Below, one piece after another: positions 1 to 7,993 of a stretch of DNA of 64,000 bases. Position 1 is the stretch's first letter. The number at the start of each line of letters is the position of its first letter. A program made the translations under genes and the position numbers. The stretch lies in contig NZ_JBMDWJ010000197.1 of NCBI RefSeq assembly GCF_048595215.1, positions 1 through 64,000 on the forward strand, read 5' to 3'. Origin of the DNA: Siphonobacter sp048595215. Lineage in GTDB: Bacteria > Bacteroidota > Bacteroidia > Cytophagales > Spirosomataceae. A model generated the notes under the pieces. It was not told where the DNA came from and ran no database searches. It was given only the letters and a program-made list of their open reading frames with translations.

Positions 1-1
1 C

Positions 2-154
2 GAAGGCCTCGATAACGAAGAAATCGCTCAGATCATGGGAATCGAGCGGCAATCGGCGGCCAATACCCTGCATCGGGCCTTGTATCAACTAAAAAATCAG
101 ATTCCTATGTTAGTGAGAATCATGCTCTTACCTTTTTTTACTTCGTTTGCTTAA
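2..154 (+). CDS. ECF RNA polymerase sigma factor, C-terminal end (partial)
   Basis: The window opens inside this gene; only the last 50 residues are present. They read EGLDNEEIAQIMGIERQSAA and onward, the helix-turn-helix of sigma-70 region 4, which contacts the -35 element. The frame ends in TAA at 152-154. The gene lies 85 bases before a FecR-type anti-sigma gene and the susC/susD pair, the usual Bacteroidota order sigma / anti-sigma / SusC / SusD. I infer that this sigma factor drives the uptake genes when FecR releases it. Regions 2 and 3 are outside the window, so its subfamily cannot be given. Confidence 0.8.
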   Translation, partial: EGLDNEEIAQIMGIERQSAANTLHRALYQLKNQIPMLVRIMLLPFFTSFA

Positions 155-239
155 AAAAAGTCAATCCATTTTGAGTAAGATCGCCAAGGCTTGTACTATT
201 TCCTTATAAAACGGGGTTTTACCTAGCCTGCTGCTCGTT

Positions 240-1298
240 ATGGTTGATTATGTACACTATCAGGTTGAAGATTTTATCGGAGATGAGGCCTTTCGTCGAT
301 GGGTACTAAAACCGACCGTAGCGGATAACCTTTTTTGGGAAAACTGGCTGCAAACGCATCCGCAGCGAGCGGACTTCGTCTGGACGGCCCGGCAATTCAT
401 CGAAGCCCTGCGGGAAGCTCAGGAAAACCTCTCCAACAGCGATTTCGAACAACAGATAAACCGGATTACTGATGCTCGTCTCTCCCGTGAAGCCAAAACC
501 TTACCCACTCAACCTCATTTTTGGAAGAAAATTCGCGTAGCCGCTGCCGTTGTATTGGTTGCGGGTATGGGAAGCCTGTTGTATTACGTTTACCAGCCCT
601 TGTTTCGTACGACCCACGTTGAAGCGACGAAGACGACGGAGTTGCGTACAATTACCAATCGCACTTCGTCGCCTCAGTTGCTGACTTTGATGGATGGCAG
701 CCGGGTTAAACTCGAACCCGGCAGTCAGGTCCGGTTCCCGAAAACGTTTGATGAAAAGCAACGTAACGTCTATCTGGAAGGGGAGGCCTTCTTTGAAGTA
801 ACCCGCAATCCGGAGCAGCCATTCGTGGTTTATGCTCACGAGCTGGTGGCAAAAGTGTTAGGTACCAGCTTTACCATTCGTTCGTTCGAAAAAAACGTAC
901 AAGTGATGGTACGCACGGGGAAAGTGGCCGTATTTACCCGAACGACGCAGCAAAAGGCCAAGCCGGTCATTCTGACGCCCAATCAGCAGGTGGTATTCAC
1001 GGAAAAGAAACCCGAGCTGAAGCGAACGCTGGTAGAGGCTCCGCAACCTACGCCGGAAGCCATTGGGCAGACGCTTTCATTTGACCAGACCCCCTTACCT
1101 CAGGTCTTCGATCAACTACAGAAAACCTATCAAATACCGATAACGTATAATCGTACCGTTTTCTCCGACTGTCAGCTGACGGCTGAGCTAGGCCAAGAAC
1201 CGCTCTTCGAAAAACTGGATATGATTTGCCGGACCGTAAACGCCCATTACGAAGTTAGAGACGGCCAGATCTTTATTCAGGGAAAAAAGTGCCAGTAA
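240..1298 (+). CDS. FecR-family anti-sigma factor (FecR domain + DUF4974)
   Basis: This is an inner-membrane signal transducer of 352 residues. The cytoplasmic N-terminal part (1-95) would hold the ECF sigma factor. One membrane helix lies at about 99-119 (AAAVVLVAGMGSLLYYVYQP). A periplasmic FecR domain follows at about 135-235, with LMDGSRVKLEPGSQVRFPK and VYLEGEAFFEVTRNPEQPF, and a DUF4974 domain at about 280-350 (LSFDQTPLPQVFDQLQKTY). In this family the periplasmic part senses the STN domain of the partner SusC/FecA-type receptor. The next gene encodes exactly such a receptor, so the two probably form one signalling chain with the upstream sigma factor. The start ATG at 240 gives the full family length. 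Confidence 0.9.
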   Translation: MVDYVHYQVEDFIGDEAFRRWVLKPTVADNLFWENWLQTHPQRADFVWTARQFIEALREAQENLSNSDFEQQINRITDARLSREAKTLPTQPHFWKKIRVAAAVVLVAGMGSLLYYVYQPLFRTTHVEATKTTELRTITNRTSSPQLLTLMDGSRVKLEPGSQVRFPKTFDEKQRNVYLEGEAFFEVTRNPEQPFVVYAHELVAKVLGTSFTIRSFEKNVQVMVRTGKVAVFTRTTQQKAKPVILTPNQQVVFTEKKPELKRTLVEAPQPTPEAIGQTLSFDQTPLPQVFDQLQKTYQIPITYNRTVFSDCQLTAELGQEPLFEKLDMICRTVNAHYEVRDGQIFIQGKKCQ

Positions 1299-1410
1299 CG
1301 TTTGAATGACCCCAAAGAGTAGAGGCCGCTGCTGTAGTATATCATCCTTTTTCACTCACTTAACCATGACTCTATGCCCCTGTAGTACACTCACAAAACG
1401 TACCTTCTAA

Positions 1411-1537
1411 CTACAAAAAAGGCGGAAGATGTACCACCATCTTCCGCCCGGAAAGTCCCAAATCTTTGCTCAGATCTACTCCGACCTCGCCGGCCGGAAA
1501 CGGGGCTTGTTATACCAATTTTTTTTCAAACCAGTAC
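1411..1537 (-). ncRNA. Candidate antisense RNA covering the susC leader
   Basis: The antisense terminator at 1414-1448 needs a transcript. On the minus strand a perfect TAnnTTTG -7 box (TAGATTTG) sits at 1550-1543, so an RNA would start near 1537 and run about 125 nt to the terminator. It would pair with the leader of susC just before its start codon. No good -33 element is visible. In Bacteroides fragilis, small RNAs encoded antisense beside SusC-type genes (DonS is the named case) repress polysaccharide-uptake operons. That the same arrangement exists here is an inference. Confidence 0.35.
1414..1448 (-). terminator. Rho-independent terminator facing away from susC (antisense)
   Basis: Perfect 11-bp stem GGCGGAAGATG (1421-1431) / CATCTTCCGCC (1438-1448) with a 6-base loop. 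A run of six A at 1415-1420 becomes a T-run only when read on the minus strand, so it ends minus-strand RNA. No minus-strand protein gene lies upstream of it. Confidence 0.6.
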
Positions 1538-1549
1538 AACCACAAATCT

Positions 1550-4500
1550 ATGAAAAACAATAGGAAACCGAATAAGATTTTACTCAGAATCATGCGTTTA
1601 TCTCTATGTCAGTTTCTATTAGTAATTCTGTGTACGACATTGGCCGCCGCGTTTGACGGCAACGGACAGGAACTACTAAATAAACGAATCACCCTGAACA
1701 TTAGTAATGAAGAAGTTAGTGCGGCTCTGCGACAGATCGGTAAGCAGGCGGCGGTACAGTTCATGTACAGTCCGCAGGTCATTCAGGCCACCCGAAAGGT
1801 GAGCTTACAGGCTCAGAACGAGCGGCTTTCCCATATTTTGGAAACGCTGTTCGGAAATGCTTCGCAGATTCGGTACAAGGTAAAAGGGTCCACCATTATT
1901 CTGCACATGGCTCAGCAGGAAGCCCTGACTACGCAAGAAAACAGTGTACTACTGGCGGCGAATGGCGTACAGGACCTGACCATTATCGGAACTGTAACCG
2001 ACGAAACCAATACCGGTATGCCCGGCGTGAACGTTGCCATCAAAAACACGAATCGGGGGATTACCACCGACGCCAGTGGTAACTACGCCATCAACGTACC
2101 CGACCGCGAAGCAGTGCTCGTCTTCAGTTACATCGGTTACGAAAAGCAGGAATGGCCCGTTACGGGTCGCTCGAAACTCAACGTACAGCTCAAGCCCAAT
2201 ACCAACAGCCTCAACGAAGTGGTTGTTGTCGCCTACGGTCAGCAGAAAAAAGCGACCGTTACGGGTGCCGTAGCTTCGATCGGGACGAAAGAACTGGTAC
2301 AGAGCCCCGTATCTAACCTGACCAACGCTCTGGCGGGTCGTTTGCCGGGTTTGATTACGACCCAACGCAGCGGCGAACCCGGCGTCGATGGCAGTACGCT
2401 CTACATCCGGGGTGTAAATACGCTCAACAACGCCACACCAATTGTGATGGTGGATGGGGTCGAACGGAGCATGGATTACCTGGATCCGAACGACATTGAA
2501 AGCCTGACTATTTTGAAGGATGCCGCAGCTACCGCCGTGCTGGGGATGCGGGGTGCCAACGGAGCTGTACTCGTCACTACGAAGCGAGGCAGCTCCGGGG
2601 CTCCGCAGGTGAGTTTTCGTTCGTCCATCGGGGTACAGGAGGCGACTCGTTTGCCTAAGTATCTCGGCTCGTACGATTACGCAACTCTGTACAACGAAGC
2701 CCTGCGAAATGACGGTCAGCAGCCCGCCTTTACCGACCAGCAACTGGAAGGGTACCGCAACGGTACCTTGCCCAACACGGATTTCTACAAGTTTCTGATG
2801 CAGCCTTCTCGCGTAGCTCAGGCTAACCTGAACGTGAGCGGGGGAGGTAGTACGGCTCGGTATTTTATCTCGGCGGGATATAACTTTCAGGAAGGAAATT
2901 ACCGGCATACCAAGGAAAACCAGGAAGGCTATAACGGTAACAACATCATGAAACGCTACAACCTGCGGGCCAATGTAGACGTGGATATTACGTCCACGTT
3001 GTCGGCTCGGCTGGATTTAGCGGGGATTCTTACGGACCGTACCGACGGAAACAACTCGGCCGGAGACATCATGAACCTGGCTAACCGGATGCCGCCCATT
3101 TACCCGATTTTCAATCCCGATGGTTCGATGTTTGGCAACGGTACGTTTACGCAGAACATTTACGGAGAACTCTCGCAGAAAGGTTACCGCCACTGGTACA
3201 ACAACACGGTACAAGGCACCTTTGCTCTAACCCGGAAACTTGATTTTATCACGAAAAACCTCAGTGCAAAGGCTTCGTTCTCGTATGACAATACCAATAC
3301 GCCCAACTCTTCGTTCACGCGTAATTATGCTCTGTTTGAGCCAATTTATAATGCTCAGGGACAAATAACCAGCTACAAGCAGTTCGGCCAGGATACGCGG
3401 ATTGACCCCAACGGTAGCTTTGGTGGGGGTGATGCCGTACGGAATACCTACTTCGAGGCGACGCTGAACTGGAACCGTCAATTTAAAGACCATGACCTGA
3501 CGGGCATGTTACTCTGGAATCGCCGCTTGCAGGAGTATCGCTCGCAGATTCCGTACGCTTATCAGTCACTTCTTTTCCGGGGCACGTACAACTACAAGCA
3601 GAAATACCTGCTAGAAGTGAGTGCTTCCTATCAGGGTTCGGAGAACTTCCCCCGCGAGAGCCGTTATGGTTTGTTTCCCTCGATCTCTGGTGGCTGGGTA
3701 ATTTCCGAAGAAGGTTTCCTCAAAGAACACCTGCGGGCGGATGACTTCTTTAAAATCCGGGCTTCGTACGGCGAAGTAGGGAATGATCGTTCCAGCGGGG
3801 ATCGGTATCCATCGGCGGCTCAGCGATTCCTCTGGTTTACGTCCTGGGGTGGTGGTGGCGACGGCGATGCGTACTACTTCGGTACGAATGCCGCCCGGGC
3901 CAACGGCTGGTACCAGCAGGCCATCGGAAACCCCGGTGTAACCTGGGAACGCGGTCGGCAGTTGAACGTCGGTCTGGAATCCCGCTTCTGGGGTGGTCGT
4001 CTGGGTTTTACACTCGATTTGTTCCGTCAGCGGCGTAGCAATATTCTCATCAGCCGGAGTACGCTTTCCGATGTGTTTGGTCAGGATATTAAAGCTCAGA
4101 ACATCGGTATTGTCGATAACAAAGGCTTCGAGTTTGAGCTGACCCATGATAATAAAATCGGTCGGGTGCATTACTTCATTAAGCCCAACGTCACTTTCGC
4201 CCGCAACAAAATTGTGTATCAGGATGAAGTGGCCCGGCCGTATCCCTGGATGCGACGTACGGGACGCCCCGTCGGTACGAAATTCGGTCTGATTGCCGAG
4301 GGTTTCTTCCAGAATGAAGAAGATGTGAAAAGCAGCCCCTTCCAAAACTTTTCAACTTATGGTCCCGGTGATTTAAAGTACCGCAAGTTGACGGGCGACG
4401 AGTACGACCGCGTCCAGACCAGCTTCGATGAAACGGCCATTGGCTACGCCCGCACGCCCGAAATTATCTTCGGTAGCTCCATTGGCGTGGATTACGAGGG

Positions 4501-4936
4501 CTTCGATGTGTCAGTATTGTTGCAGGGAGCAGCTCACACCGACGTCATGCTCAACAATGAAGCCGTGTATGAATTCTTCCAGAGTGGAAAAGTAAAACCC
4601 TTCCACCTAGGTCGCTGGACCCCTGAAACGGCTGCAACGGCTACGTATCCCCGCTTACACGCTTCTACCAACGGTAACAACCACCGAGGCTCCACGTTCT
4701 GGATCCGAAGTGCGGACTATCTGCGTATCAAAAACCTGGAAGTGGGCTACCGACTGCCTAAAAAATGGCTGGCACCGATTGGGCTTTCGTACTTCCGGGT
4801 GTACGTCAATGGGATGAACCTGTATACCTGGGATAAACTCAAGGATTTTCAGGTGGATCCTGAAATTGGTGATGGTAACGGAGCCATGTACCCCATTCAA
4901 AAAATCTGGAACCTCGGTATTGATTTAAGATTCTAA
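1550..4936 (+). CDS. SusC/RagA-family TonB-linked outer membrane receptor with STN domain
   Basis: A TonB-dependent outer-membrane transporter of 1128 residues that imports oligomers or other ligands captured by its SusD partner. From the chosen ATG at 1550 it has a long basic signal peptide, a secretin/TonB short N-terminal (STN) domain at about 40-110, a carboxypeptidase-like regulatory domain at about 140-215 (IIGTVTDETNTGMPGVNVAI), a plug domain (NALAGRLPGL, STLYIRGVNTLNNATPIVMV, VLGMRGANGAVLVTTKRG) and a beta-barrel ending in aromatic residues (NLGIDLRF). The STN domain marks it as a transducer that signals to the FecR protein upstream. The frame stays open to 1466, but residues before 1550 do not resemble a signal peptide. 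The substrate is unknown: no glycoside hydrolase is linked. Confidence 0.93.
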   Translation: MKNNRKPNKILLRIMRLSLCQFLLVILCTTLAAAFDGNGQELLNKRITLNISNEEVSAALRQIGKQAAVQFMYSPQVIQATRKVSLQAQNERLSHILETLFGNASQIRYKVKGSTIILHMAQQEALTTQENSVLLAANGVQDLTIIGTVTDETNTGMPGVNVAIKNTNRGITTDASGNYAINVPDREAVLVFSYIGYEKQEWPVTGRSKLNVQLKPNTNSLNEVVVVAYGQQKKATVTGAVASIGTKELVQSPVSNLTNALAGRLPGLITTQRSGEPGVDGSTLYIRGVNTLNNATPIVMVDGVERSMDYLDPNDIESLTILKDAAATAVLGMRGANGAVLVTTKRGSSGAPQVSFRSSIGVQEATRLPKYLGSYDYATLYNEALRNDGQQPAFTDQQLEGYRNGTLPNTDFYKFLMQPSRVAQANLNVSGGGSTARYFISAGYNFQEGNYRHTKENQEGYNGNNIMKRYNLRANVDVDITSTLSARLDLAGILTDRTDGNNSAGDIMNLANRMPPIYPIFNPDGSMFGNGTFTQNIYGELSQKGYRHWYNNTVQGTFALTRKLDFITKNLSAKASFSYDNTNTPNSSFTRNYALFEPIYNAQGQITSYKQFGQDTRIDPNGSFGGGDAVRNTYFEATLNWNRQFKDHDLTGMLLWNRRLQEYRSQIPYAYQSLLFRGTYNYKQKYLLEVSASYQGSENFPRESRYGLFPSISGGWVISEEGFLKEHLRADDFFKIRASYGEVGNDRSSGDRYPSAAQRFLWFTSWGGGGDGDAYYFGTNAARANGWYQQAIGNPGVTWERGRQLNVGLESRFWGGRLGFTLDLFRQRRSNILISRSTLSDVFGQDIKAQNIGIVDNKGFEFELTHDNKIGRVHYFIKPNVTFARNKIVYQDEVARPYPWMRRTGRPVGTKFGLIAEGFFQNEEDVKSSPFQNFSTYGPGDLKYRKLTGDEYDRVQTSFDETAIGYARTPEIIFGSSIGVDYEGFDVSVLLQGAAHTDVMLNNEAVYEFFQSGKVKPFHLGRWTPETAATATYPRLHASTNGNNHRGSTFWIRSADYLRIKNLEVGYRLPKKWLAPIGLSYFRVYVNGMNLYTWDKLKDFQVDPEIGDGNGAMYPIQKIWNLGIDLRF

Positions 4937-4946
4937 GCCTACTGCT

Positions 4947-6620
4947 ATGAAACATACGCGTATTCTTGCTTTATTTCTGGCTCTGCAACTGGCCACGGGT
5001 TGTAAGAGCGACTTTCTGGACCGGGCCGCTGTAACCCAGCAGCAGGACGAAGATATTTTCACCAGCTTCGTCATGACCGATCAGGTTGTCAATAATCTCT
5101 ACCGCCGCATCCGCGGACCGTATACGTATCTGGGTGGTTACTCAATGTCTTCGGGTACCGACGAATCCAAGGACGCTTCGACCTGGATGGGTTCCATGAG
5201 TTTCAACAATGGCTCCTGGTCTGGTAACAATAACCCGATCGGTAATACCTGGCGGGAAAACTACGTAGCCATTCGGCAGGCTAATACATTGCTGGAGGGG
5301 ATTGAAAAGTACAAAACACCGGATGATGCCAATAATCCCGGCTTTTTGCAAAACCGAATCGGTGAAGTATACTTCCTGCGGGCCTACTATTTGGCCGATC
5401 TGATGCGGCAGTTTGGAGGCGTACTGATCGTGAATCGGGTACTGGAACAGACGGACATGGAAGGTCTGAACCAACCCCGCAGTTCGTACGATGCCTGTTT
5501 GCAGCAGGTGCTGGCCGACTGTGATGAAGCCTACAAACGCGTGGAAGCTACGTATCCTTCCAATCAGGTCGGACGGGTAACCAAAGGAACCTGTCTGGCC
5601 CTGAAAGCCCGGATGCTGTTGTACTCGGCGAGTCCACTGTGGGCCATTGCCGGAAAGACGGGTTTCCGACCCGATATCAGCAGTAATGCGACCGCTTCGG
5701 ATCCCGAAAAATGGAAAAAAGCCGCCGATGCCGCCAAGGCCGTCATTGACCTTAATTATACGCTGGAACCTACGCTAAAGGATCGGCAGGAGATGTACAA
5801 AAGCCGTACGTTGCAGAGTAATGAAGTAATTTGGGTGCGGATGCGTGAATCGAATCAGGATTACGACCGCTATCTGTTCCCATACGGCAGCAACGGTTGG
5901 TCGGGGGCATCGCCTACGCAAAACCTGGTGGATGATTACGAAATGGCCAACGGATTACCCATTAGTGATCCGACCTCCGGCTACGACCCAGCTCGCCCTT
6001 ACGAGAACCGCGAACCTCGCTTCTATGCCGACATTACCTACAACGGATCAACCTGGAAAGGACGTAAAATTGAAACCTACGCGGGTGGAAAAGACGAGCA
6101 AAGTACTGCAACCGATCGCACCCGAACGGGGTATAGCAACCGCAAACTGGCCGATGAAAACATCACCATTGGGCAGGGGCAGGGCCGGGATGTACACGGT
6201 ATTATTTTCCGTCTGGCTGAATTTTACCTGAACTACGCCGAGGCTCTGAACGAGTACGATCCAGGAAACGCCGATATTTTGAAGTACGTAAATCTGATCC
6301 GGAAACGGGCGGGAGCGAAGGAATTGACTGCTGGACTCACGCAGGCCCAGATGCGGCAACGCATCCGGAATGAACGACGGATTGAGCTGGCTTTCGAGAA
6401 TCACCGTTTCTGGGATGTACGCCGCTGGAAAATTGCGGAAAACACCGAGAAAACCATTTACGGCATGAAGCCTGTAGTGGATGCCAACGCTCCCGGCGGG
6501 TTCCGGTACGAACGATTTAAGGTAGAAGATCGTCTCTGGCGAAATGCCATGTACGTGTTACCGATTACCACCGACGAAACCCTGCGAAATCCGAATCTGG
6601 TGCAGAACGAAGGCTGGTAA
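4947..6620 (+). CDS. RagB/SusD-family nutrient-binding outer membrane lipoprotein
   Basis: A surface lipoprotein of 557 residues that captures the nutrient and caps the SusC barrel. The signal peptide ends in the lipobox LATGC, with the lipidated Cys near residue 19. An N-terminal SusD-like domain (about 30-230, including FLRAYYLADLMRQFGGV) is followed by the RagB/SusD domain with the conserved C-terminal block RIRNERRIELAFENHRFWDV. It starts 10 bases after the susC stop, so the two are co-transcribed and co-translated in balanced amounts. Ligand specificity cannot be read from the sequence. Confidence 0.92.
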   Translation: MKHTRILALFLALQLATGCKSDFLDRAAVTQQQDEDIFTSFVMTDQVVNNLYRRIRGPYTYLGGYSMSSGTDESKDASTWMGSMSFNNGSWSGNNNPIGNTWRENYVAIRQANTLLEGIEKYKTPDDANNPGFLQNRIGEVYFLRAYYLADLMRQFGGVLIVNRVLEQTDMEGLNQPRSSYDACLQQVLADCDEAYKRVEATYPSNQVGRVTKGTCLALKARMLLYSASPLWAIAGKTGFRPDISSNATASDPEKWKKAADAAKAVIDLNYTLEPTLKDRQEMYKSRTLQSNEVIWVRMRESNQDYDRYLFPYGSNGWSGASPTQNLVDDYEMANGLPISDPTSGYDPARPYENREPRFYADITYNGSTWKGRKIETYAGGKDEQSTATDRTRTGYSNRKLADENITIGQGQGRDVHGIIFRLAEFYLNYAEALNEYDPGNADILKYVNLIRKRAGAKELTAGLTQAQMRQRIRNERRIELAFENHRFWDVRRWKIAENTEKTIYGMKPVVDANAPGGFRYERFKVEDRLWRNAMYVLPITTDETLRNPNLVQNEGW

Positions 6621-6649
6621 TTCAAAAGTTAACCTTCAATGTATCGAAA

Positions 6650-6676
6650 GGGCCGGTAGCGTACTGCTATCGGCCC
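6650..6676. terminator. Bidirectional terminator hairpin after susD
   Basis: An 11-bp stem GGGCCGGTAGC / GCTATCGGCCC with one G-U pair and loop GTACT. It lies between the susD stop and the stop of the convergent dehydrogenase gene. No strong T-run follows on either strand. Confidence 0.6.
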
Positions 6677-6701
6677 TTGGTGTTAACACCCATAAAAACG
6701 C

Positions 6702-7859
6702 TTAGGGTTTTAGTACCACTTTCACGCAATCATCTTCTTTATTTTTGAAGATGTCATACGCGTGGGAAGCTTCCGAAAGCGGCAGGACGTGCGAGATAAT
6801 GTCGTCCAGTACGACGCGATCCTGTTCCACCAGCTGGAATAATTCATCGATGTAATTCTGTACTGGAGCCTGACCAAATCGCATGGAAAGGCCTTTGTCG
6901 ACCAGACTGTGAATCGGGAAATTATCGTAAGGCGTACCATATACACCGACTACCGAAACAATGCCGCCCCGCCGTACGGCCTTAATGCAAAGTTCGATAA
7001 CTTTAATGGAACCCTTCTCGAAATTGATCACCGCTTTCATTTTATCGAGGAACGAACGCTCGGCTTCAACCCCCACGGCATCTACGCAAACGTCGGCTCC
7101 CCGGCCATTGGTCATTTGGCGGATGGCTTCCACAACGTCTACTTCGTGCGGATTAAGCGTCTCGACTTTGTTTACTTTCTTAGCCCGTTCGAGTCGGTAA
7201 TTCACCGGATCGATCGCAATCACCCGTCCCGCTCCCCGAATCCAGGCGGCTTTCTGAGCCATAAGCCCTACCGGACCCGAACCGAAAATGGCTACGGTTT
7301 CGCCCCCTTTCAGATTTCCCCAGTCAATGGCCGACCAGCCCGTTGGGAAAATATCCGTAAGGAATAAAACCTGCTCGTCCCGCAGCAGATCGGGGACTTT
7401 TCGCAGGCCGTAATCGGCGAAAGGCACGCGTACGTACTCCGCCTGTCCCCCGGGATAACCGCCGTATAAATCCGTATAGCCGAATAGAGCACCGCCGCGA
7501 CCTTCCATCAGGCCGCCCTCGGGACCGTAATGCTCGGGATTGGAATTTTCGCAGTGGGGTTGCAGGCCGTGATTACAGAAATAGCAGTGACCGCAGGCAA
7601 TGGGAAAGGGAACTACGACGCGATCGCCTTTTTTTAAGTTACTAACACCCGAGCCTACTTCCTCAATAATACCCATAAACTCGTGACCCATGATCTGATC
7701 TTTGAGTTGCGGGAAAAATCCATCGTAAATATGCAGATCCGAGCCACAAATGGCCGTTGAAGTGACTTTAATAAGAGCATCGCGGGGATGTTCGATAACG
7801 GGATCATCAACGTTATCGACACTGATATCGCCGACTTTGTGAAACACAGCAGCTTTCAT
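6702..7859 (-). CDS. Zinc-dependent medium-chain alcohol dehydrogenase (formaldehyde-dehydrogenase-like)
   Basis: A cytoplasmic NAD-dependent oxidoreductase of 385 residues in the medium-chain dehydrogenase superfamily. Catalytic zinc ligands are visible at Cys38 (AICGSDLH) and His59-Glu60 (GHEFMGIIEEVGSGV). A structural zinc lobe is formed by Cys89, Cys92, Cys95 and Cys103. The nucleotide-binding motif is AIFGSGPVGLMAQ. The long insertion around DAVGVEAERSFLDKMK is typical of the glutathione-independent formaldehyde dehydrogenase / threonine-dehydrogenase-like subgroup. The start is placed at MKAAVFHKVG; 27 further upstream codons are open but unlike the family. The gene stands alone and its substrate is unknown. 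A sugar-alcohol or aldehyde substrate is possible. Confidence 0.88.
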   Translation of the reverse strand: MKAAVFHKVGDISVDNVDDPVIEHPRDALIKVTSTAICGSDLHIYDGFFPQLKDQIMGHEFMGIIEEVGSGVSNLKKGDRVVVPFPIACGHCYFCNHGLQPHCENSNPEHYGPEGGLMEGRGGALFGYTDLYGGYPGGQAEYVRVPFADYGLRKVPDLLRDEQVLFLTDIFPTGWSAIDWGNLKGGETVAIFGSGPVGLMAQKAAWIRGAGRVIAIDPVNYRLERAKKVNKVETLNPHEVDVVEAIRQMTNGRGADVCVDAVGVEAERSFLDKMKAVINFEKGSIKVIELCIKAVRRGGIVSVVGVYGTPYDNFPIHSLVDKGLSMRFGQAPVQNYIDELFQLVEQDRVVLDDIISHVLPLSEASHAYDIFKNKEDDCVKVVLKP

Positions 7860-7933
7860 AAAGAAGTGTTTAGAGTGAATGACGTATGGATTGTTGAAGG
7901 GTGAACGATCCTTCAAAAGAACGTACCAGTCTA

Positions 7934-7970
7934 AAAACAAAACTTCCCGAACGAATGAACCTTCGGGAAG
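7934..7970 (-). terminator. Terminator of the amino-sugar operon
   Basis: A 9-bp stem CTTCCCGAA (7943-7951) / TTCGGGAAG (7962-7970). On the minus strand it is followed by TTTTGTTTTT. It lies 24 bases after the stop of the GT-C gene, the last gene of the operon. Confidence 0.7.
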
Positions 7971-7993
7971 CGGAATGAAAGAGCCGTTGAAAG

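Noticed and set aside
1949..2908. Long minus-strand reading frame (319 codons) within susC
   Set aside because: It lies opposite a well-conserved SusC gene, has no recognisable domain and is a composition shadow of the plus-strand codons.
3611..4345. Minus-strand frame of 244 codons within susC
   Set aside because: Shadow of the coding strand; no domain or promoter.
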